This document shows, in pieces, positions 24,175-32,461 of a stretch of 39,890 nt of DNA. The number at the start of each line of letters is the position of its first letter. The stretch's first letter is position 1. Where the stretch lies: NCBI GenBank assembly GCA_045632525.1, contig JAZQWV010000079.1, positions 1 through 39,890 of the forward strand. The letters are read 5' to 3'. The notes under the pieces were generated by a model that saw only the letters and a program-made list of their open reading frames with translations, had not been told where the DNA came from and searched no databases. This stretch comes from Fimenecus sp045632525 (GTDB lineage: Bacteria; Bacillota; Clostridia; Oscillospirales; Acutalibacteraceae). The position numbers and the translations under genes were made by a program.

Positions 24175-25495
24175 GGTTATTAAAACAATAACAGAACATC
24201 AGTTGATTTCTCCCGATAGCGTTGTTGGTGTTGGATTTTCAGGTGGTGCAGATTCTGCAACGCTTTTGCATATCCTTGCAAATAATCGTGAAAAATTAGG
24301 TATAAAGGAAATTAAAGCCATCCATCTTCATCACGGTATCCGTGGCGAAGAAGCAGACCATGATTTGCAGTTTTCAAAAGAATTCTGCGAAAAATTAGGC
24401 GTTGAGTTTATTCCTTTTTATGAGAATGTCCCTGAAATCGCAAATAAAACAGGGGAAAGTATTGAAGAATGTGCAAGAAGAATTCGTTATGAATGTTTTA
24501 GTGGCGTTCAATGTGATGTTGTCGCAACTGCGCATAATCTAAATGATAATATTGAAACATTCCTTTTGAATTTAACACGTGGTTCGTCTTTGTCAGGACT
24601 TTGTGGAATCCCATATAAAAGAGACAAATATATTCGTCCTTTGCTCGACACAACAAGAGCCGAGATTGAAGAATATGCAGAACAAAATGGACTTGAGTTT
24701 GTAACCGATAGCACAAATTTATGTGATGATTATACTCGCAATAAATTAAGACATAATGTGTTACCACAACTTTTCTCAATTAATCCGTCATTTGATAAAG
24801 CGTTTGCCAAATGCGTTGAAAATATAAACTTGTCAAACGATTTTATAGTTCAAGAGTCAAATCGACTTTTAGAAGAGTCAAATTGTGGTGACTATTTTGA
24901 TTGCCAAGTTTTTGAGAATGTTCACAGTGCCTTGAAATACCAAGTGATTTCATTGATTTTAAAGCAAAAAAAAGCACAAAATATTAATCGTGAGCATATT
25001 TTAGCTGTCAATAATATAATTGAAAATGGTGGTAATGTCGATATTGGAAATGGCGTTACCATTACGGTTGAAAGAAAAAAACTTTATTTTGGAAAACCCA
25101 ATATCACAGCGCATTTTGAAATTTCGTTTCAAAAAGATATAAAACAAGTCATAACACCTGTAGGTGAATATGAGATTTTATATTTCAATAAAGATTTACA
25201 AAAACTTAACAAACAAGATATGGACAATCTTATAGATTGTGATAAAATATTCGGTGAAACTTTCTGTCGAAATCGTTGTGACGGTGACTCTTTTGTGCCA
25301 AGAAACAGAAAATGCACAAAAACATTGAAACGACTTTTTAACGATGAAAAGGTTTCATTGAGCAGACGCTCTAAAATGCTTATTTTGTCAGACGAAAAAG
25401 GTATTGTCTGGACAGAGTTTTTTGGCGTTGCAGACCGTTGTAAAATTACAACAGAATCAAAAAATATAATTAATATAAAAAAGGTGGGGAATTAA
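24164..25495 (+). CDS. tilS: tRNA(Ile)-lysidine synthetase
   Basis: A 443-residue PP-loop ATPase that converts the wobble C of tRNA-Ile(CAU) to lysidine, which is essential for AUA decoding. The SGGADS PP-loop is at residues 26-31. LHHGIRG, the family's arginine segment (ECARRIRYE) and ATAHNLNDNIETFLLNL follow. The C-terminal TilS domain ends in the typical KTLKRLF and LSRRSKMLI region. The start is set at 24164 because AAAGGA sits about 6 bases upstream. The longer open frame from 24071 lies within dnaB and is not used. Confidence 0.93.
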   Translation: MTDKVIKTITEHQLISPDSVVGVGFSGGADSATLLHILANNREKLGIKEIKAIHLHHGIRGEEADHDLQFSKEFCEKLGVEFIPFYENVPEIANKTGESIEECARRIRYECFSGVQCDVVATAHNLNDNIETFLLNLTRGSSLSGLCGIPYKRDKYIRPLLDTTRAEIEEYAEQNGLEFVTDSTNLCDDYTRNKLRHNVLPQLFSINPSFDKAFAKCVENINLSNDFIVQESNRLLEESNCGDYFDCQVFENVHSALKYQVISLILKQKKAQNINREHILAVNNIIENGGNVDIGNGVTITVERKKLYFGKPNITAHFEISFQKDIKQVITPVGEYEILYFNKDLQKLNKQDMDNLIDCDKIFGETFCRNRCDGDSFVPRNRKCTKTLKRLFNDEKVSLSRRSKMLILSDEKGIVWTEFFGVADRCKITTESKNIINIKKVGN

Positions 25496-25496
25496 G

Positions 25497-26036
25497 GTGC
25501 TTAACGATATCGAAAAAGTACTTTTATCAGAAGAAGATTTGCAAAATATTGTACATAAACTGGGTGCACAAATCAGTGAAGACTATAAAGACAAGAAACT
25601 TGTGCTTGTCAGTGTCTTAAAAGGCTCAGTTGTGTTTATGGCTGATTTGATGAGAGCCATAACAATTCCTTGTACAATCGATTTTATGTCAGTTTCAAGC
25701 TATGGTTCAGGTGTTAAAACATCTGGCGTAGTTAAAATTATAAAAGACCTTGATACAGATGTTGTCAACGGTGCAGATTTGCTTATTGTTGAAGATATTC
25801 TTGATAGCGGTGTAACACTTGAATATCTTATGAAAGTGCTTTCTGCAAGAAATCCAAACAGCATTAGAATCTGTACTTTGCTCGACAAACCTGAAAGAAG
25901 AAAAGCAAATGTTAAAGCAGATTATGCAGGTGCTCAGATTCCTGACGCATTTGTTGTTGGCTATGGTCTTGATTATGATGAAAAATACAGAAATTTACCA
26001 TTTGTGGGTGCGTTAAAACCTGCGGTATATGAATAA
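25497..26036 (+). CDS. hpt: Hypoxanthine phosphoribosyltransferase
   Basis: A 179-residue purine-salvage enzyme that makes IMP or GMP from hypoxanthine or guanine plus PRPP. The PRPP-binding motif is VEDILDSGVTL (around residues 98-108), with LVSVLKGSVVFMADL and SVSSYGSG also typical. The start is GTG, preceded by AAGGTGGGG. The order tilS-hpt-ftsH is conserved across Firmicutes and supports the assignment. Confidence 0.95.
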   Translation: MLNDIEKVLLSEEDLQNIVHKLGAQISEDYKDKKLVLVSVLKGSVVFMADLMRAITIPCTIDFMSVSSYGSGVKTSGVVKIIKDLDTDVVNGADLLIVEDILDSGVTLEYLMKVLSARNPNSIRICTLLDKPERRKANVKADYAGAQIPDAFVVGYGLDYDEKYRNLPFVGALKPAVYE

Positions 26037-26054
26037 ACAGGAGTGAAAACCAAT

Positions 26055-27992
26055 TTGAAAAAAATTAACTGGAAAGTTATTCTTCCATATCTTTTAATTC
26101 CAGCATTGTTTATGGGCTTTCTCTATATGTATATGGATAGAGGCGCTCAGACAGAGTTGCAATATTATGAGATAGTTGAGCTTTTTGACCAAGGAAAAGT
26201 TGCAGAAGGTGAATTGAACCTTACAAGCGGATTAATGACTTATAAACTTGAAGGCGACGATAAAGAGTATAAATACACTGTTCCAAATGTGAATATCTTT
26301 GTAAACGATGTGCATGACCTTGTTCGTCAACACAACATTGATAATCCCGATAACCCGATTGAGTGGAACTATAAAGCAGGCTCTTCAAATTCTTGGTTAT
26401 TAAGTATGTTGCCATCAGCATTAGTGCTTATTTTGTTGACAGTTGTAATGGTTGTAATGTTCAAAAAGATGAACAATTCAATAACTAACGAAAACAATCG
26501 TGCAATGAATTTTGGTAAAGCTCGCGTAAAACGTGCTGATGATGAAACAAGAAAAGTCACATTCCAAGATGTTGCAGGTGCTGATGAAGAAAAAGAAGAG
26601 CTTACAGAACTTGTTGAGTTCTTGAAAAATCCACTTGATTTCTCAAAACTTGGCGCAAGAATTCCAAAAGGTGTTCTTCTTGTTGGCCCTCCAGGTACAG
26701 GTAAAACATTGCTTGCTCGTGCAGTTGCAGGTGAAGCAAACGCACCATTCTTCTCAATTTCAGGTTCTGACTTTGTTGAAATGTATGTTGGTGTGGGTGC
26801 ATCTCGTGTGCGCGACCTTTTCAAAGAAGCAAAGAAAAATCAACCATCAATTATTTTCATCGACGAAATCGACGCAGTTGGTCGTCATCGCGGTGCTGGT
26901 ATGGGTGGCGGTCACGATGAACGTGAACAAACTCTTAACCAGTTGCTTGTTGAAATGGATGGCTTTGGTGCTAATGATGGTGTAATCGTAATTGCCGCTA
27001 CTAACCGTCCTGACATTCTTGACCCAGCTCTTCTTCGCCCGGGTCGTTTTGACCGTCAGGTAACAGTAGGTTACCCTGATGTTAAGGGTAGAGAAGAAAT
27101 TCTTCAAGTACACGCTAAGAATAAGCCTTTAGCACCTGATGTTGACTTGCATCAGATTGCTGCAACAACAGTTGGCTTTACAGGTGCTGACCTTGAAAAT
27201 CTTCTCAATGAAGCAGCACTTCTTGCAGCAAAACGCAAACTTATGTCAATTACAATGGCTGAAATTGAAGAAGCAACAATGAAGGTTGTTGTTGGTGCAG
27301 AGAAAAAGTCAAGAAAGATTACAGAAAAAGATAAAAAGATTACTGCTTATCACGAAGCAGGTCACGCAGTTTCATCTTACTATCTTGAAAATAAAGACCC
27401 TGTTACACACATTTCAATTGTACCTCGTGGTATGGCAGGTGGATTTACACTCTACACACCTGATAAAGACGAAATGCACATGATGAAATCTCGTATGCTT
27501 GATGATATCGTTTCATTGTTAGGTGGTCGTGTAGCAGAAAAAATCATTTTCAATGATATCTCAACAGGCGCTTCAAACGATATTCAGCGTGCAAGTGAAA
27601 TTGCTCGTAAAATGATTACAAAATATGGTATGAGTGAAAAACTTGGACCAATCGCATTTGGCACAGGTAATGATGAAGTCTTCCTTGGTAAAGATTATAA
27701 CCACATGAAGAACTATTCAGAAAATGTTGCTGCAGTAATCGACGAAGAAGTTAATAAGATTATTACAGATGCTTATAAGAGAACAGAACAAATTCTCACA
27801 GAGCATGTTGATAAACTTCATTTGCTTGCAGAAACTCTCGTTAAACTTGAAAAAGTTAACGAAGAACAGTTTGTATCTTTGATGGAAAAGGGCACACTTC
27901 CTGAAGTGAAAGAAGTAAAAGAGCCTGAAATCGTTGAAGAGATAGCAGAAACAGTTGAAGAAACAACTGAAGCAGAAGAAACAAACGAATAA
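26055..27992 (+). CDS. ftsH: ATP-dependent zinc metalloprotease FtsH
   Basis: A 645-residue membrane AAA+ protease. Two membrane segments (about residues 5-23 and 112-134) flank an extracytoplasmic domain. The AAA domain has Walker A GPPGTGKT at 211-218, Walker B IIFIDEIDA and the SRH. The zinc site is H433-E-A-G-H437. The acidic C-terminal tail is Glu/Val-rich. Start choice: an in-frame GTG at 26043 directly abuts the ribosome site, whereas the TTG at 26055 lies about 9 bases after CAGGAGTG, so TTG is preferred; the difference is four residues. It ends the rnj-to-ftsH run and is followed by a terminator. Confidence 0.96.
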   Translation: MKKINWKVILPYLLIPALFMGFLYMYMDRGAQTELQYYEIVELFDQGKVAEGELNLTSGLMTYKLEGDDKEYKYTVPNVNIFVNDVHDLVRQHNIDNPDNPIEWNYKAGSSNSWLLSMLPSALVLILLTVVMVVMFKKMNNSITNENNRAMNFGKARVKRADDETRKVTFQDVAGADEEKEELTELVEFLKNPLDFSKLGARIPKGVLLVGPPGTGKTLLARAVAGEANAPFFSISGSDFVEMYVGVGASRVRDLFKEAKKNQPSIIFIDEIDAVGRHRGAGMGGGHDEREQTLNQLLVEMDGFGANDGVIVIAATNRPDILDPALLRPGRFDRQVTVGYPDVKGREEILQVHAKNKPLAPDVDLHQIAATTVGFTGADLENLLNEAALLAAKRKLMSITMAEIEEATMKVVVGAEKKSRKITEKDKKITAYHEAGHAVSSYYLENKDPVTHISIVPRGMAGGFTLYTPDKDEMHMMKSRMLDDIVSLLGGRVAEKIIFNDISTGASNDIQRASEIARKMITKYGMSEKLGPIAFGTGNDEVFLGKDYNHMKNYSENVAAVIDEEVNKIITDAYKRTEQILTEHVDKLHLLAETLVKLEKVNEEQFVSLMEKGTLPEVKEVKEPEIVEEIAETVEETTEAEETNE

Positions 27993-27998
27993 AGCATA

Positions 27999-28026
27999 AA
28001 AGCAACAGAGAAATCTGTTGCTTTTT
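27999..28026 (+). terminator. Terminator after ftsH
   Basis: An 11-bp stem (AAAGCAACAGA / TCTGTTGCTTT, 27999-28024) with a GAAA tetraloop runs into a T tract, a strong Rho-independent terminator. Confidence 0.92.
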
Positions 28027-28045
28027 GTTCATAAGGTGTGAGAAT

Positions 28046-28774
28046 ATGGCAAAAGTTATAAAAATTAAATCAGAGTTAAATACAAAAAAGAATAAAACTT
28101 GGTGGCATTCAGTTTTTGCTCTTTTTTTCTCAATTTTATTTTTGGGAATTGGCTTTGCAGTATTCTCACGAGTAAAACCTGTTTCAATTATTCTGTTTAT
28201 TCTTTCTTTTATACTGTTTGGTATTTATTCAAGAAAAAATAAAGAATATAATATATTAAAATCGGGCGTTCAGGGTGAAAAAGAAACTTGTAATATTTTA
28301 CAGGACTTACCGAAGAATTACACAATAATAACTAACCCCGTAATACATTATAAAGGTAAAGAAAATGAACTTGATACTGTTGTAATCGGTGAAAATGGGA
28401 TTTTTATTATTGAAAGTAAAAATTATCGCGGAACAGTTTGTGGCAAAACATCTGAGCAGATGTGGAAACAGATTAAAAAAGGTAAAAATCACGAAACTTA
28501 TGAAAAAGAAGTGAAAAATCCTGTTAAACAAAGCGATATTCAAAGAAGAAAAATGAGTGAAATGTTAACTAGAACAGGTGTTAATGCTGATGTTGTTTCA
28601 ATTTTATATTTTGTTGACAGTCGTACAAAACTGAAAATTTCTGACGATGCAAATCTTGGTATAACCATAATCAACAATGAAAATGATTTGATAGATTATA
28701 TCACTAACACAAAAACAAAACGAAAAATTAGTTCAACTGACCGTGCGAAAATAATCAAGATTTTAAAGAATTAA
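28046..28774 (+). CDS. NERD-domain membrane protein (nuclease-related)
   Basis: A 242-residue protein. Two membrane segments (about residues 18-35 and 38-54) precede a NERD domain beginning at about residue 71 (GVQGEKETCNIL). A PD-(D/E)xK-like nuclease signature is visible: D110 in NELDTVVIG and E123-S-K125 in FIIESKNY. A Lys-rich C-terminal part follows. NERD domains occur in proteins of unclear role, sometimes linked to DNA processing; catalytic activity is inferred from the motif only. The ATG at 28046 has AAGGTGTGAG upstream, better than the TTG at 28025 inside the terminator. No separate promoter was identified. Confidence 0.85.
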   Translation: MAKVIKIKSELNTKKNKTWWHSVFALFFSILFLGIGFAVFSRVKPVSIILFILSFILFGIYSRKNKEYNILKSGVQGEKETCNILQDLPKNYTIITNPVIHYKGKENELDTVVIGENGIFIIESKNYRGTVCGKTSEQMWKQIKKGKNHETYEKEVKNPVKQSDIQRRKMSEMLTRTGVNADVVSILYFVDSRTKLKISDDANLGITIINNENDLIDYITNTKTKRKISSTDRAKIIKILKN

Positions 28775-28779
28775 TACAT

Positions 28780-28827
28780 ATTGTCCATGAAATACCAATA
28801 TAATTTATTGGTGATTTTATGGACAAT
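28780..28827 (+). promoter_or_regulatory. Near-perfect inverted repeat over a ribosome site and start codon
   Basis: Two arms of about 21 bases (28780-28800 and 28806-28827) pair with one G-T wobble and one single-base bulge around a 5-base loop. The right arm contains the GGTGAT ribosome site and the ATG (28819) of the next gene. A TATAAT (28799-28804) lies across the loop. It could be a translation-blocking RNA hairpin on readthrough transcripts, an operator around a promoter, or both. Confidence 0.7.
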
Positions 28828-29175
28828 AATTTTTATGAATACAATCGTGAAACAAGACAGAAAAAAACAACAAATCAAGAAAAAGGTATAATGACCAGAA
28901 TAATTATAATTCAGTTAGTGTTGTCATTGTGCGTAACAGGAATACTTTTTGCGGTTTGTCGAACAGATAGTCAACTTTCACAGAATGTTAAAACTTTCTA
29001 TAATACAATCTGCGAAAAAGATATGAGTGTTGCTGAAATATTTGATGTATTTAAAAAGGTTGCACAAACAACCTTTGCACCATCTGTGCAAGAAGAAGCA
29101 ACAGAAGAAACAAATAATGAGATAGCGGGAGAAAAGGCGGACTTTTCTCCCGTTTATTCACTTGAAACAAGATGA
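28819..29175 (+). CDS. Small single-pass membrane protein upstream of SpoIVFB-like protease
   Basis: A 118-residue protein with one membrane segment (about residues 28-47), a short cytoplasmic N-terminus and a mostly acidic outer part rich in Glu and Thr. I do not recognise a named domain. Position and topology recall a shortened SpoIVFA, the partner that holds SpoIVFB inactive, but the M23-like domain of Bacillus SpoIVFA is missing and the similarity is only positional. The start codon is buried in a strong inverted repeat. An in-frame ATG at 28891, preceded by AAAGG, would give a 94-residue form starting just before the membrane segment. The stop overlaps the next gene as ATGA, so the two proteins are probably made together. 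Confidence 0.62.
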   Translation: MDNNFYEYNRETRQKKTTNQEKGIMTRIIIIQLVLSLCVTGILFAVCRTDSQLSQNVKTFYNTICEKDMSVAEIFDVFKKVAQTTFAPSVQEEATEETNNEIAGEKADFSPVYSLETR

Positions 29176-29777
29176 AATTTAGAATATTTAATATTAATTT
29201 TGAAATCACATTTCTGTTTGTGGCATTGATAACATTTGTAATTGTAATGGGTTCGCCGTTCAATGTTTTAGCAGCAATTCTTTCGTCGTTGGCTCACGAA
29301 ACGGGACATTTAATGATAATGTCTTGCTTAGGCAATATTCCTCAATGTGTTCGATTTGAAATTACAGGCATGAACATAAAAAGACAACCGAGCGTAAGAA
29401 TAAGCGCAAAACACGAAATTTTTGTTGCTCTTGGCGGGCCTTTGGCAAATGCTATCATATTATTGATTTGTTGTGTATTCCTTTGCTTTATTCAAAGTGA
29501 AGAAATGTTTACAATTGCCAGTGTTAATTTAATACTTATGACCTTTAATTTGCTGCCCGTTAAAAGACTTGATGGGGGAATGGCACTTTATTTTTTATTG
29601 TTAAAAAAGTTTTCGTCCCATGTCTGTGCAAGAATTTTGAAAATAACATCGATATTCTTCATAATTTTGATTTATGTCTGGGGAATTTATGTTTTCGTTT
29701 CAACAAATTACAATATTAGTGTGTTGATTATTGCTATTTTTTTGACTCTTTCAATGTTAGGTAGTAATGAATATTGA
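29172..29777 (+). CDS. SpoIVFB-like site-2 (M50) membrane protease
   Basis: A 201-residue polytopic intramembrane metalloprotease of the S2P/SpoIVFB family. The zinc motif is H42-E-T-G-H46 in a membrane segment, and the third ligand D134 lies in NLLPVKRLDGG. Around five to six hydrophobic segments are seen. There is no PDZ or CBS domain, so it resembles the minimal SpoIVFB class that processes pro-sigma-K in the mother cell. With spoIIGA-sigE and a BofC-like gene elsewhere in the window, a sporulation role is reasonable but inferred. It is translationally coupled to the preceding small membrane protein. Confidence 0.85.
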   Translation: MKFRIFNINFEITFLFVALITFVIVMGSPFNVLAAILSSLAHETGHLMIMSCLGNIPQCVRFEITGMNIKRQPSVRISAKHEIFVALGGPLANAIILLICCVFLCFIQSEEMFTIASVNLILMTFNLLPVKRLDGGMALYFLLLKKFSSHVCARILKITSIFFIILIYVWGIYVFVSTNYNISVLIIAIFLTLSMLGSNEY

Positions 29778-29802
29778 AAAAATCATTTATTTATAGTAGA
29801 AT
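29774..29802 (+). promoter_or_regulatory. Promoter of the radical SAM pair
   Basis: TTGAAA (29774-29779) and TAGAAT (29797-29802), spaced 17 bases, overlap the stop codon of the protease gene and precede the radical SAM start by 30 bases. Confidence 0.6.
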
Positions 29803-29831
29803 ATATTGAATAATGATTTGTGAGGTCAATT

Positions 29832-31676
29832 ATGGTTAAAAAGGATATTGAGAAATTACTTAAAAAAGTTCAGAAACCTGCTCGTTATACAGGTGGCGAA
29901 CTCAATAGTGTAATTAAAGATAAAAAAGATATAAAACTTCGATATGCATTCTGTTTTCCTGACAATTACGAAATTGGTATGTCGCATCTTGGCATGAAAA
30001 TACTTTATAGCCTTGTGAATGAGCGACAGGATGCTTGGTGTGAAAGAGTTTTTGCGCCTTGGGAAGATATGGAAGCACTTATGCGTGAAAATAATGTTAA
30101 ACTCTATGCACTTGAAAGTGGCGATTCACTTGACGAGTTCGATTTGGTCGGTTTCACATTGCAATATGAATTGAGCTATACCAATGTACTTAATATGCTC
30201 AACTTGGGTGGAATACCCGTTCTCAAAAAAGACAGAACAAGCCTGACACCAATTGTTATTGCCGGTGGGCCTTGTGTGTGCAACCCTGAACCAATGGTGG
30301 ATTTTATTGACATTTTCTTGCCTGGCGAAGGTGAAGAAGTTACAAATGACCTTATTGATTTGCTTATTGAGCATAAAGAAAAGGGTTCAACCAGACTTGA
30401 ATTCTTGCGTGAAGCAGCAAAAATCGATGGCGTGTATGTACCTGAATTTTATAATGTTGATTATAACGAAGACGGTACAATAAAATCCGTTGAAAACATT
30501 GAAACTGCACCAGAAAAAGTTAAAAAGAGAATTGTATCAGACCTTGATAATGCTCACTATCCAAAAGATTTTGTAGTCCCATTTATTGATGTTGTTCAGG
30601 ATAGAACTGTGGGTGAGGTTTTTCGTGGTTGTATCCGTGGATGTCGTTTCTGTCAGGCAGGGTTTATATACAGACCAATACGCGAAAAATCCCCTGAAAC
30701 TATCAATGAACAATGTCGAAGAATAAGTGATGCAACAGGTTATGACGAGATTTCTCTATGCTCACTTTCAACAAGTGACTATACAAATATCGAAAAGCTT
30801 ATTCCAATGCTCTTTGATTGGGCACTTAAAGAAAATATCAATGTTTCTCTTCCATCACTTCGTGTTGATAATTTCTCAGATGAGCTTATGGAAGAACTTA
30901 AAAAAGTTCGTCGAAGTGGTCTTACATTTGCTCCAGAAGCAGGCACACAAAGACTTCGTGATGCAATCAATAAAAATGTTACTGAAGAAGAAGTGCTCCG
31001 TACAGCACTTAAAGCCTTTGACGGTGGGTGGACAAGTGTTAAGCTCTATTTTATGATGGGACTTCCAACAGAAACTCTTGATGATATCAAAGGTATATGT
31101 GACCTTGCCCAAAAAGTTGTTGATACATTCTATCGCAATCCAAATAAACCCAAGGGTAAGGGTGTTCAGGTTAGTGTTAGCTGTGCATCTTTTGTGCCAA
31201 AGCCATTCACACCTTTCCAATGGGAACCACAGGATACTGCGGATATGCTCATTGAAAAGCAAAAGGTATTGCTTTCAAGCACAACAAGCAAAAAAATCGT
31301 AATCAGTTATCATCAGTCAGATACATCCGTTCTTGAAGGCGTTCTTGCTCGTGGTGATAGAAGACTTGGTGAAGTAATTTATAAGGCGTGGCAAAAGGGT
31401 TGTAAGTTCGACAGTTGGGATGAATTCTTTGATTTCGCAAAATGGCGTGAAGCATTTAATGAATGTGATTTAACAACTGAATTCTATGCAAATCGTCGCA
31501 GAACTTATGATGAAATTCTTCCTTGGGACCACATGGATTATGGTATTCGCAAAGAGTTCCTTGTTGAAGAAAATAAAAAAGCACACGAGAGTGTGACAAC
31601 ACCTCATTGTAGAATTAAATGCTCTGCTTGTGGTGCAAATAAATTGAATGGGGGTAAATGTGATGCCAGAGGTTAA
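29832..31676 (+). CDS. TIGR03960-family B12-binding-like radical SAM protein
   Basis: A 614-residue radical SAM enzyme of unknown substrate. An N-terminal cobalamin-binding-like domain (about residues 35-190) is followed by the SAM cluster motif C267-x3-C271-x2-C274 in RGCIRGCRFCQAG. A C-terminal segment contains a Cys pattern (HCRIKCSACG), possibly a zinc site. This family is almost always encoded next to the DUF2344 protein found immediately downstream, and the two are thought to act together. The start at 29832 has TGAGGT upstream; the GTG at 29820 is less likely. The genes overlap by 14 bases. Confidence 0.92.
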   Translation: MVKKDIEKLLKKVQKPARYTGGELNSVIKDKKDIKLRYAFCFPDNYEIGMSHLGMKILYSLVNERQDAWCERVFAPWEDMEALMRENNVKLYALESGDSLDEFDLVGFTLQYELSYTNVLNMLNLGGIPVLKKDRTSLTPIVIAGGPCVCNPEPMVDFIDIFLPGEGEEVTNDLIDLLIEHKEKGSTRLEFLREAAKIDGVYVPEFYNVDYNEDGTIKSVENIETAPEKVKKRIVSDLDNAHYPKDFVVPFIDVVQDRTVGEVFRGCIRGCRFCQAGFIYRPIREKSPETINEQCRRISDATGYDEISLCSLSTSDYTNIEKLIPMLFDWALKENINVSLPSLRVDNFSDELMEELKKVRRSGLTFAPEAGTQRLRDAINKNVTEEEVLRTALKAFDGGWTSVKLYFMMGLPTETLDDIKGICDLAQKVVDTFYRNPNKPKGKGVQVSVSCASFVPKPFTPFQWEPQDTADMLIEKQKVLLSSTTSKKIVISYHQSDTSVLEGVLARGDRRLGEVIYKAWQKGCKFDSWDEFFDFAKWREAFNECDLTTEFYANRRRTYDEILPWDHMDYGIRKEFLVEENKKAHESVTTPHCRIKCSACGANKLNGGKCDARG

Positions 31677-32346
31677 AAAATGGGCTATGGAAGTGCGAAT
31701 GTCTTTCCAAAAAACAGGTATGGCAAAGTTTATCTCTCACCTTGATACAGTCCGCTGTATTACAAGGGCTATGAAAAGGGCTTGTGTACCTATCTGGTAC
31801 ACAGAAGGCTTTAATCCCCATGCTTTTTTGACATTTGCAATGCCACTTTCATTAGGCTTTGAAAGTCTTTGCGAAACTGTTGATTTTCGTCTTATGGAAG
31901 AAGTTGATTTAGAAGAACTTGCAGAAAGAATCAACAATGCTCTTCCAGTTGATATAACAGTAAAAGAAATCTATGTTTATGAAACTTCTCCTAACGACAT
32001 TCGTTGGGCAGAATATAAAATCATATTCAATAACCCTGACGCTTTATTACTTGATAAGGCTGAATCAGTCCTTTCTGCTGATGAAATAATGGTTCTCAAA
32101 AAAGCGAAACAAGGCAGAAAAAAAGTAGAAAAAGAAGTAAATATTAAAGAACATATCAAATCATTTGAACTAAATAATGAAGATGGAAAACTCATACTAA
32201 ACACTGTTTTATCATCGGGCACAAGTATCAATATCAATCCAATGCTTTTGATTGGTGCGTTAGTTAAAGACACTCAAACCGACGAGCAAGATGTTGATAT
32301 AATCAAGATACAATCTTATACAGAGAATATGGAAATCTTCAAATAA
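31663..32346 (+). CDS. DUF2344/TIGR03936 radical SAM-associated protein
   Basis: A 227-residue protein beginning with the family signature VRMSFQKTGMAKFISHLDT and RAMKRACVP, followed by the conserved PLSLGFES segment. Function is unknown. In most Firmicutes it follows the TIGR03960 radical SAM gene, sometimes fused to it, and often precedes RNase G and rplU-rpmA. Those downstream genes are absent here, so the usual cluster is cut short. The start is ATG 31663, with GGGGGT 8 bases upstream and inside the end of the preceding gene. Confidence 0.88.
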   Translation: MPEVKKWAMEVRMSFQKTGMAKFISHLDTVRCITRAMKRACVPIWYTEGFNPHAFLTFAMPLSLGFESLCETVDFRLMEEVDLEELAERINNALPVDITVKEIYVYETSPNDIRWAEYKIIFNNPDALLLDKAESVLSADEIMVLKKAKQGRKKVEKEVNIKEHIKSFELNNEDGKLILNTVLSSGTSININPMLLIGALVKDTQTDEQDVDIIKIQSYTENMEIFK

Positions 32347-32350
32347 ATAA

Positions 32351-32367
32351 TTCAACCAATGGTTGAA
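32351..32367. repeat. 17-base palindrome after the DUF2344 gene
   Basis: TTCAACCA-A-TGGTTGAA is perfectly symmetrical around one base. It is not followed by a T tract on either strand, so it is unlikely to be a terminator. Its AACC/GGTT half-sites recur in the palindrome at 32429-32438, which suggests a binding site. Confidence 0.45.
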
Positions 32368-32392
32368 AAATAGAAAATCAACTTTTATTACA

Positions 32393-32421
32393 TTTACTTT
32401 TTGATAATTTGACCATACAAT
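32393..32421 (+). promoter_or_regulatory. Promoter of the XRE regulator gene
   Basis: TTTACT (32393-32398) and TACAAT (32416-32421) at 17-base spacing place the start of transcription near 32428, directly before the palindrome at 32429. Confidence 0.48.
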
Positions 32422-32428
32422 GCAGTTG

Positions 32429-32438
32429 TAACCGGTTA
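32429..32438. promoter_or_regulatory. Candidate operator at the XRE gene start site
   Basis: TAACCGGTTA is a perfect 10-base palindrome about 8 bases after the -10 box, where a repressor would block transcription. Autoregulation by the XRE protein encoded just downstream is the simplest reading. Confidence 0.45.
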
Positions 32439-32461
32439 GAAAATTCAAAGGAGTGTCTTTT

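Noticed and set aside
32351..32380. Terminator after the DUF2344 gene
   Set aside because: The palindrome is followed by A-rich sequence without a T tract, so it does not look like a Rho-independent terminator on the plus strand.
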